Below are positions 1-6,200 of a DNA stretch of 8,358 nucleotides, piece by piece; position 1 is the stretch's first letter; each line of letters begins with the position of its first letter. The position numbers were made by a program, and so were the translations under genes. The DNA comes from Pseudomonadota bacterium. GTDB taxonomy: Bacteria > Desulfobacterota > Desulfobacteria > Desulfobacterales > RPRI01. Under the pieces are notes generated by a model, which was given only the letters and a program-made list of their open reading frames with translations, did not search any database and had not been told where the DNA came from. The DNA lies in NCBI GenBank assembly GCA_018819005.1, contig JAHJQU010000186.1, positions 1 to 8,358 on the forward strand, in the 5' to 3' direction.

Positions 1-139
1 AAAGTCATTCTGCTGTGTTGCACTTCATCTTTCGTCATTGCAGCGTACGAAAAGTACGCTTCATTCCTCAAGATTCGTGCGCCTTGCATAATGAGCTTTT
101 TACTTTGCCGTCTGAATTTTGACTTTTTACGAGTCCATC
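1..139. mobile_element. MITE-like element with terminal inverted repeats (left tip outside window)
   Basis: The right end, at 121-139, reads GACTTTTTACGAGTCCATC. The window opens with AAAGTC, exactly the inner six bases of the inverted complement of that end, so the left terminal repeat is cut by the window edge and the whole element would be about 150 bp. It encodes no transposase. A 7-bp perfect hairpin (42-48 with 54-60, loop GAAAA) lies inside. The same terminal motif recurs at both ends of the small element at 7656-7722, which supports a dispersed family. The element sits inside an nhaD reading frame, which shows that it inserted. Which transposase moves it cannot be told from this window, and the target duplication cannot be read because the left flank is missing. 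Confidence 0.72.
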
Positions 140-700
140 AATATTAATACAGGCTAGCGCTACAAATTTTCGATCATTGCCCCCCACTGCCATGACGATA
201 CTGCCCATAAGCAAAGCAGTTGTAAGATTGTCTGCAATCGGCGATATAAAAAAAGCCAGGACCCCTGTACTCCAGAAAACCCCACGTAAAGAAAACCCTT
301 TGCTGATTAAAAACGCCCGTATACTCTGGAAGACATTCCGTTCTTCAAGGGAATTGATATAGGTCATTGCGCAAAGCAGGAAAAGAAAAAGCTCGGCATA
401 TTCCAGCAAGCAGTATTTGATTGCTTCATGTGCCGTATGCTTATCCCCTGATTTTATGTATGCCACGGCAACTAAAATCCAGATAAGACCTGCTGCCAGC
501 ATAACCGGTTTGCTTTTTCTCAAATGGATATAATTTTCTAAAGGGACCAATGAGTACGCCAGTATAAAAATGAGTATCCCAAGATACCCATAGGCCGAAC
601 TCGCCATATCAACGATCGTTTCCACATTATTATCCCCACCAAATGCCAAAGATGTGGTGAAAATAAACATCAGCAAAATGATATGAATAAAAAGTTTCAT
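68..700 (-). pseudogene. nhaD: NhaD-type Na+/H+ antiporter, 5' part, truncated by MITE insertion
   Basis: NhaD antiporters exchange Na+ (or Li+) for H+ across the cytoplasmic membrane and are usually over 400 residues long with about a dozen membrane segments. This frame gives 210 residues. An N-terminal hydrophobic stretch (about 3-20) resembles a signal peptide, and further hydrophobic segments lie near 36-52, 66-82, 100-114, 141-153 and 160-175. The family signature SPIADNLTTALLMG is at 153-166, with the conserved Asp157-Asn158. Native similarity ends at about Ile187 (ACINI). Residues 188-210 are translated from the MITE, and the TGA stop lies inside it. The C-terminal half, including later transport helices, is therefore missing, and activity is unlikely. 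Whether the rest resumes beyond the window is unknown. The ATG start follows AAGGGGGAAC at close spacing. A sigma-54 promoter and structured leader precede it. The NhaD assignment is strong; loss of function is inferred. Confidence 0.82.
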
Positions 701-721
701 GTTCCCCCTTAAATTATTAGT

Positions 722-793
722 ATCCTTTGGGGCCTGTCTGTTTCCCGCTTGTTTCAGCTTCTTTCAGCACAGCAGGAACCCCCTTTCCCGGAT
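722..793 (-). ncRNA. Structured 5' leader of nhaD, candidate cis-regulatory RNA
   Basis: On the minus strand this segment can form one long interrupted hairpin. AUCC (793-790) pairs with GGAU (725-722), flanking an asymmetric purine internal loop (GGGAAA against AAA). GGGG (783-780) pairs with CCCC (732-729). After a GUU bulge, CCUGCUG (776-770) pairs with CAG-A-CAGG (740-733) with one bulged A. The apical part (769-741) holds two CUGAAA copies and short GCU/AGC pairing options. The nhaD Shine-Dalgarno G-run is at 708-704, so the CCCC strand could pair either inside the hairpin or with the ribosome binding site. That arrangement resembles a translational switch. Na+ and Li+ riboswitch classes are known upstream of cation antiporter genes, but I cannot confirm that this belongs to one. 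Pairing was worked out by eye, without energy calculation. Confidence 0.5.
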
Positions 794-839
794 TTTTAGT
801 GTACCGTTTGAACACATATGGAAAGTTGATTTATATTGC

Positions 840-855
840 AGCAATAAATATGCCA
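840..855 (-). promoter_or_regulatory. Sigma-54 (-24/-12) promoter for nhaD
   Basis: The minus strand reads TGGCATATTTATTGCT, which fits the RpoN consensus TGGCAYRNNNNTTGCW at every defined position. The invariant GG (854-853) and GC (842-841) are separated by the required 10 bases. Transcription would start near 829, giving a leader of about 130 nt that includes the foldable segment at 722-793. Sigma-54 promoters need an AAA+ activator; none is encoded in this window. Confidence 0.7.
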
Positions 856-860
856 GATAA

Positions 861-916
861 CTTAATAAATTAAGGAATTGTTAATTCGGATAGTCCATAA
901 GTAACGGGTGGTTATG
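861..916. promoter_or_regulatory. Small inverted repeats upstream of the sigma-54 promoter, possible activator sites
   Basis: Two short dyads lie just upstream of the -24 element. CTTAA (861-865) and TTAAG (870-874) flank four bases. CATAA (896-900) and TTATG (912-916) flank eleven. Relative to a start near 829, the second dyad is about 67-87 bp upstream, within the range where sigma-54 activators bind. Five-base arms in AT-rich DNA can arise by chance, so the functional reading is weak. Confidence 0.22.
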
Positions 917-1021
917 ATATTTCAGATTGCAGGCAGGGAGTATTTAAAGGAGATTTTATTTGCGATGTGTCAGGCTTTTTTACAAAGTGCAAAAAATTGT
1001 TTGTTAGTTCTCGAAAAAAAT

Positions 1022-2527
1022 TCATTCTGTTATCTTGCCTTCATTATAAAGTCTTAAAAATATCTCAATTATTTCGGGGTCAAACTGAGTACCGGCCCCT
1101 CCTTGAAGATATTCCAATATGCTTTTTTCATCCATCCTGTTCCTGTAAGGCCGGTCGGAAGCTAAAGCGTCATATACATCAGCTATGCTCAGAATACGGG
1201 ACAATAAGGGGATCTCTTTCCCCTTTAGTCCGCTCGGATAACCGGTTCCGTCGAATCTTTCATGATGGGATTTTATTATATTTATTTCCCTGTTCCAGAA
1301 CCCCAGATTCTTAATGATATTCGCCCCGATAGAAGGATGCTCTTTAATTTTTTCAAATTCCTCTTTTGTGAGTTTGCCCGGTTTCAAGAGTATTTCATCC
1401 CTTATGCCTATCTTGCCGATATCATGAAGCCGACCTGCAACGTTTAACATATCAAGTTCTTCGGTGCTGCAACCAAGCTCCCTCCCGATAATGGTGGAAA
1501 TATCGGTAACGCGGTTTGAATGTTGCTGGGTATATGAATCCCTTGCATTCAGCACACTTACAAAGCCATAGAGGGTTGCGAAAAGATTTTCGTATATATT
1601 TTCATAAAGAGCCAGATTTTCAATAGCCTGAGCTGCATTTTGAGTCATAACTGAAAGATAATAAAGGTCCTTCTCTGAAAACCTTACTTCGCCGTGAGCT
1701 ACATATGCGGTCAAAACTCCAAATATCTTATCCCTTATCTTCAGAGGAACGCACATGAAGGAAAGGATATCTCCTGAAAGCCCTTCCACTCCCCTGTTCT
1801 CTGAAACAAGAAAAGGAATACCGTCGGCAGTAATATTCATTAAAAGACGTTCAAATAAAGCCTGATCAATTTCAGGTCCCGATGTCTCAGGGCACGAGAC
1901 TGTTTCAAAAGGCCTGTTGACAGGCCAGTTTATCACATAAAATTTTGACATATCAGCGAGGGAAATCTCAGTTACCATGTCAACAAGTCGTTTAAAAACA
2001 TCTTTTGTGGAACCGATTTCTGCAAATTCGCTTATAATCTTATTCAGTATCCGGAGATCATCCACCTTGTTTTGCAGTTGTTTTGTCAGCTCTTCAAGCC
2101 GTTTTTTGCCTTCAACTTCTTTTTTAAGCAGAATATTTTCAATAAACAGCTCTCTCTGATTCAAAACACGCTCTAAACAGAGTTCCATGTCGTTCAAATT
2201 GACGGGCTTGACCAGAAAATCGACAACACCGTGTTTTATTGTTTTTATTGTATAATCTATGGTTGGCTTACCGGTCATGATTACAACGGGTATCGTGTTG
2301 TCGGTCCTCCAGATGTGCTCGGCCAGCTGTACCCCGTCCATCTCGGGCATGTTGATGTCGGTAAAGCAGCAGTCGATTTTCTCATTCTCAAGAATTTTTA
2401 CGGCTTCACGACCGTTCAGGGCTGTTGCGACGGCGTACCCTTTGAACTCAAAATATTCTCGCACAACTTCCAGAATATTTTCTTCATCGTCAACAAACAG
2501 TATCTTCTCTTTTTTTTTATTGTTCAT
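1022..2527 (-). CDS. Response regulator with REC, GAF and HD-GYP domains (probable c-di-GMP phosphodiesterase)
   Basis: This 501-residue cytoplasmic protein probably couples a phosphorelay to cyclic-di-GMP hydrolysis. The REC domain (about 7-122) has the acidic pair Asp13/Asp14, phospho-acceptor Asp57, Thr85 and Lys107. A helical, probably coiled-coil linker (about 125-165) leads to a GAF-like domain (about 165-305) whose ligand cannot be told. The HD-GYP domain (about 310-495) keeps His336, the HD pair His368-Asp369, Lys372, His397, His421-His422, the GYP signature at 427-431 (motif HHERFDGTGYP) and Asp450, so catalysis looks intact. The position four before His336 is Tyr332, where the trinuclear enzyme PmGH carries a metal-binding Glu, so a two-metal site is more likely. 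No partner histidine kinase is encoded here. The ATG start has a weak upstream GGGA. A terminator just upstream separates it from the 107-residue gene, leaving little room for its own promoter. Confidence 0.93.
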   Translation of the reverse strand: MNNKKKEKILFVDDEENILEVVREYFEFKGYAVATALNGREAVKILENEKIDCCFTDINMPEMDGVQLAEHIWRTDNTIPVVIMTGKPTIDYTIKTIKHGVVDFLVKPVNLNDMELCLERVLNQRELFIENILLKKEVEGKKRLEELTKQLQNKVDDLRILNKIISEFAEIGSTKDVFKRLVDMVTEISLADMSKFYVINWPVNRPFETVSCPETSGPEIDQALFERLLMNITADGIPFLVSENRGVEGLSGDILSFMCVPLKIRDKIFGVLTAYVAHGEVRFSEKDLYYLSVMTQNAAQAIENLALYENIYENLFATLYGFVSVLNARDSYTQQHSNRVTDISTIIGRELGCSTEELDMLNVAGRLHDIGKIGIRDEILLKPGKLTKEEFEKIKEHPSIGANIIKNLGFWNREINIIKSHHERFDGTGYPSGLKGKEIPLLSRILSIADVYDALASDRPYRNRMDEKSILEYLQGGAGTQFDPEIIEIFLRLYNEGKITE

Positions 2528-2560
2528 TTATGCATCCCATAAGAATGATGATTAGCTGCA

Positions 2561-2603
2561 ATCAAAAATGAAAAAGGGAAGAGCCATAAAAAACCCTTCC
2601 CTT
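2561..2603 (-). terminator. Rho-independent terminator after the 107-residue gene
   Basis: On the minus strand AAGGGAAG (2603-2596) pairs perfectly with CTTCCCTT (2581-2574) around a 14-nt loop, followed by TTTCATTTTTG, an interrupted T-run. There is no T-run on the plus-strand side, so it works in one direction. It lies about 40 bp past the 107-residue gene stop and ends only about 35 bp before the regulator start codon. Confidence 0.72.
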
Positions 2604-2644
2604 AAATAAAAGTTTTATAACCCGATTAACAGTCCGGGCATCTG

Positions 2645-2968
2645 TTAATATCTCGCCGCACGTATTGGTTTACCTGCAAGAGGATTATAAATCTTCATAA
2701 TTGCAAATTTCATAACATCCACGGTCTTCATGTTGACAACAATATCAAAAAGGATTTTTTCGGCATTTTCCGGAATAACACAGGAATTGGATGCATCAAA
2801 TACTAAATCCGGGAAACCTTTGATAAGTTTCTTATGTTCCTTATCACTGAAAGGCACCTGGATGGCCTTTTTCCCGTCGATCGTTTTAACTTTGTCGGCC
2901 AACTGAACGTCTTCAATTTTTTTAAATTTTTCATCATCCAAAAAAATATTGATATTATAATCCGCCAT
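2645..2968 (-). CDS. Hypothetical 107-residue protein
   Basis: I do not recognise this family. The product is a small, lysine- and aspartate-rich protein with no signal peptide or membrane segment, so it is probably soluble and cytoplasmic. The N-terminal half (1-50) has alternating hydrophobic and charged residues suggesting beta strands. The middle has one cysteine (Cys63), and 67-95 looks helical. The C-terminus is basic (PIRAARY). It is surely expressed: AGGAGG at 2981-2976 lies seven bases before the ATG, a TTGACA promoter lies about 130 bp upstream, and an intrinsic terminator follows. The neighbouring HD-GYP regulator gene is co-oriented but lies beyond that terminator, so a functional link is only a guess. 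The leader is about 120 nt, in which I found no known riboswitch motif. Confidence 0.8.
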   Translation of the reverse strand: MADYNINIFLDDEKFKKIEDVQLADKVKTIDGKKAIQVPFSDKEHKKLIKGFPDLVFDASNSCVIPENAEKILFDIVVNMKTVDVMKFAIMKIYNPLAGKPIRAARY

Positions 2969-3098
2969 ACAAATACCTCCTGTTAAAATAAATGTTTTTC
3001 AAAGGTCTCGCCTGTAATAATGTTTATTTCTATCCTATCCTGTTTTTACTTTCTTCCTGTTCAAAATCGCCGGACACTATTTATCAAAAGACGAAACC

Positions 3099-3127
3099 CC
3101 TATATTATGTTGAGGTTTTATTGTCAA
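3099..3127 (-). promoter_or_regulatory. Sigma-70-type promoter for the 107-residue gene
   Basis: On the minus strand a perfect -35 TTGACA (3127-3122) is followed after exactly 17 bases by TATAGG (3104-3099), a four-of-six -10 match. The start would fall near 3092, giving a 5' leader of about 120 nt. It also separates this gene transcriptionally from the large activase gene upstream. Confidence 0.6.
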
Positions 3128-3219
3128 GAAACTTATATTAGTTCATTAAATACAGTTTGTTGCCTCATCCCTCACTTCTCATTTGGACTTCGTTGCTCGT
3201 CGTTCCTGTTTCGTTGATC

Positions 3220-3240
3220 GATTCAAGATTCACGATTCAC
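3220..3240. repeat. Three tandem copies of a heptamer (GATTCAM)
   Basis: GATTCAA (3220-3226) is followed directly by GATTCAC (3227-3233) and GATTCAC (3234-3240). The array ends ten bases from the stop codon of the activase-fusion gene. The flanking 3160-3250 stretch is low-complexity and rich in CGTT/CTC words. It is probably an intergenic slippage repeat; I assign no function. Confidence 0.6.
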
Positions 3241-3250
3241 GCCTCGTGCC

Positions 3251-6200
3251 TTAATGCCTCATCATCGCTGAGTGAAGCCTTCTGGCCTGCAGGCAGAAAG
3301 CGTCCAGCTTTGCCGTTATCAGTTGAGGAAAAGGAGATCCATCGCTTTCAATTGCAAGAAAAGGTAGGCTGTCAAAATCCGAAAGAATATTTTTTAGCCT
3401 CCGGTTATTATGTTTTGCCGCAAGTTTGCCCTCACGGTTCATCGTCTCGCTTAAAATCGCTTCAGAAATCCTGTTTGGCATGCATCCAAAAGGGCCGATT
3501 GCAATTACTCCGCAGGCTTTGGCGGCTATTTCAGAGATAGCGCTTCCGACAGTCAAAACCGCCTCTCCCGCAAGATTTGGCGATATGTAAGGCATGGCGG
3601 CCTTGATAATTGCTTTCACATTTACAGGTTCAGCATGCACAAGCCCCGATTGAGACAATATTTTCTTTATGCTTTTTTCATATTTTCTCATAAAACTCTT
3701 TTTAATAACATAAGAGAGTTTTTCCAGAGGCGCCATTTCCGAATCAACAAGACCCTTATCAACCATATAATCACAATAATAGAGCCATTCAGCAATCGGA
3801 GAGCAGACAGTTGCAAATCCCATATCAGCCAGTCTTTCCGTAATATACTGTCTTGATATCGAATCCCTCCGGACAAATATCTCACCGACAAGCGATATCA
3901 TCGGAACTTCATCCGGCGGAAGTTTCATCGGAAGCGCTTCAAATTTTTCAGCGCTCTCTTTCATCTTCTTTCCGAAACTGCTGAAGTCTCCTTTCTCAAG
4001 TTCACTGAGAATTAAACACCATTCCTTTTCAAAAAGATCTAGAGCGGAATCACGATCAAGGGCATTTGTTAAAAGCATTGAACGTATATCTTCCATCACG
4101 TCTGATACGACAACACCCCACCATCCTCTTATGTGAAAATTATTTCCCATCCCGCCGTAGGAATTCTCAGAAGTCAGGGAAAACATGGCAACATCAGGAA
4201 TGCCCATTCTTTTGACAAGATCTTCCATAAAAATATGATACTGGCCGAATCTGCATGGACCGGAAGATGTCGGCATAAAATAAACAAGAACTTCTCCGTT
4301 TCGTTTTTCATTATTAATATAATTAAGTAATGTTCCTGTTGTAAGTAATAACGGAAGGCATTCCTTGCATGATGTATTGGCGCGCCCAAGCTTCAGAACT
4401 GCTTTGTCAGCAGGAGGATGAGCCACAACATTAAAGCCGTTTGCCCGAAATACAGCGGCAAACGCTTCTGTAGCTAACCGGCCCATTGAAGGCAGCAGCA
4501 GCGTGACACTGGGATCAGTAACAGGAAGAGTCCGGCCGGATGACGTTGTTACCTTAGCGACGCCATTATCAAGAGCCACTCTTGCCGGTATGAATTTTTT
4601 CGTCCTGCTCACGATCTTTTTTTCGGATATAAGCTGCCTGTAGGAATTTATAATATCAATGAAGGCTTCAATTCTTGTTTCCAAACCGGCATCTGCGGTA
4701 TGGTTGTCGAGTTCAAGGGTTAATGACGGCTTTTTCCCCATGATATCCCTGAAGTAACCCAGAAGAAAAGAATCGGGACCACAGGAGAAGTTGGTTATAA
4801 AGGCTCCGAACAGCTGGGGATGGCGTTCAACTATCTTTCCGGCTTTAAGCAACGACTGGCCCATACCCCAGTACATATGCCGCTTGCTGTCTTCATTATC
4901 GAAATCAAGAAAATCAAACGGCAGGACATTTATGCCTCTTGAGGCAAATTTGCGGGGTATCCCCATATGAGCTTCTTCAACAAACCCATTGTAAGGTCTT
5001 GCAAAAATGACCACGGCAAATTTATCGGGATCTTTTTCGAGTTCGGTTGCTGCTTCTCTGCCTGACAGCTTCATCGCCTCAAAACATTTCTTTTGTGCTT
5101 CAATCGCCTTGATAAATGCCATTTCAGCCGGTTTTCTCGCGGATCCCATAGATATGGCTGTCTCGATCAGAGGCTCTTTCGCGGATTCTATGCCTTTTGT
5201 AAGATCAAGGAGCGGAGTCAGGATTTTTGTGCCCTTTTTCTCAATTTCAGCAAGCTTTTTTCTGAAAGTGGTTTGAAGATAAAATGTTTCTCCCTGTACA
5301 AGCGGACAGACCTGGGAACTCAGATATCCATTTGTAGCCGGCACTGCTTTAAAATGAGGCAGAAAAATAAATTCGGGAGCATCGCCGTCTGAAATAAGAG
5401 ACCAGAAAAATCCATGAGCCTGCTCAACGGGATAACAAAAGGGAGCTCCTTTATGATCAATTCCTTCCTGTGAAAGAACTTCGGGCATTACAGTTTCAAA
5501 CCCAAGCTCGCCAAAAAAATTGGAATAAAGGGGATAATATGTGTTTACGAGGAAACTCCTGTTTATGCCGATCCGGCCTTTTGGTTTTATTCCTGTTCTT
5601 CTGTTCGATAAAGGGTCATATTTTCCAAAAACAATTTTCTGGCGGGTATTTACCGAATCAAGCTTATCGGCATCGCTTTCGATGTTGTGCCGAAGATTAT
5701 AATAACGGTTACACGCCCCCCCGAACGGATATTTTTTATTTTCAAGCTCGATTACCGCGATATTGCAGCGGCGGTCGCAATTACTTTTTACTCCCCTGCA
5801 TATAAATGACTTCCCGTATTTGACTTCTCGGCCCGCAAGGTCTTTAAGATCAAAGCGTTTTTTTTGCATCATGCCCGTTTCGATTCTCTCTTTAACTACG
5901 AGCGCCGCCCCGAATGCTCCCATGAGACCGGGCTCTGGAGGAACAACAATGGGTTTGCCGACCAGAGCGGCCATGGCAAGAGGAACAGCCTCATTGTAAC
6001 ATACGCCCCCCTGCATGAATATTTTCTCTCCCACCGGCCTGTTCCCCTTAACCCTGTTCGAATAATTCATGCAGATTGAATAGGCAAGCCCGGCAACGAT
6101 ATCTTCGTGCTTCATCCCTTCATGTATGGCATTTTTAATATCAGAGGCTATGAAAGCGGCGCACTGATCATTGAAGTTCGGAGGCTTTGATCCTTTCAGT

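Larger units (their letters stand above)
701..1021. other. Intergenic regulatory region upstream of nhaD
   Basis: This 321-bp gap separates the 3' end of the HD-GYP regulator gene from the nhaD start. It contains, on the minus strand, small inverted repeats, a sigma-54 promoter and a foldable leader, each listed separately. I see no convincing intrinsic terminator after the regulator stop, only T-rich sequence without a GC stem, so read-through from the regulator gene into this region is possible. No convincing gene lies here. Confidence 0.7.

Noticed and set aside
965..1057. A 30-codon plus-strand ORF preceded by AAAGGAGA at 946-953.
   Set aside because: The spacing to the ATG is long, the peptide has no recognisable feature, and it runs antisense into the 3' end of the regulator gene; it could easily be chance.
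1022..2527. The response regulator as the activator of the nearby sigma-54 promoter.
   Set aside because: It has a GAF and HD-GYP output and lacks any AAA+ domain or GAFTGA motif needed to act on sigma-54.
2969..3092. A c-di-GMP riboswitch in the leader of the 107-residue gene, suggested by the neighbouring HD-GYP gene.
   Set aside because: None of the conserved GEMM-I motifs I know is present and no strong stem was found by eye.
3238..3248. CACG/CGTG hairpin just after the activase stop, considered as a terminator.
   Set aside because: The stem is only four base pairs and no T-run follows on either strand.
3157..3540. Plus-strand ORF of 127 codons overlapping the 3' end of the activase gene.
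   Set aside because: It is the antisense shadow of a clearly conserved cysteine-rich coding region and has no independent similarity.
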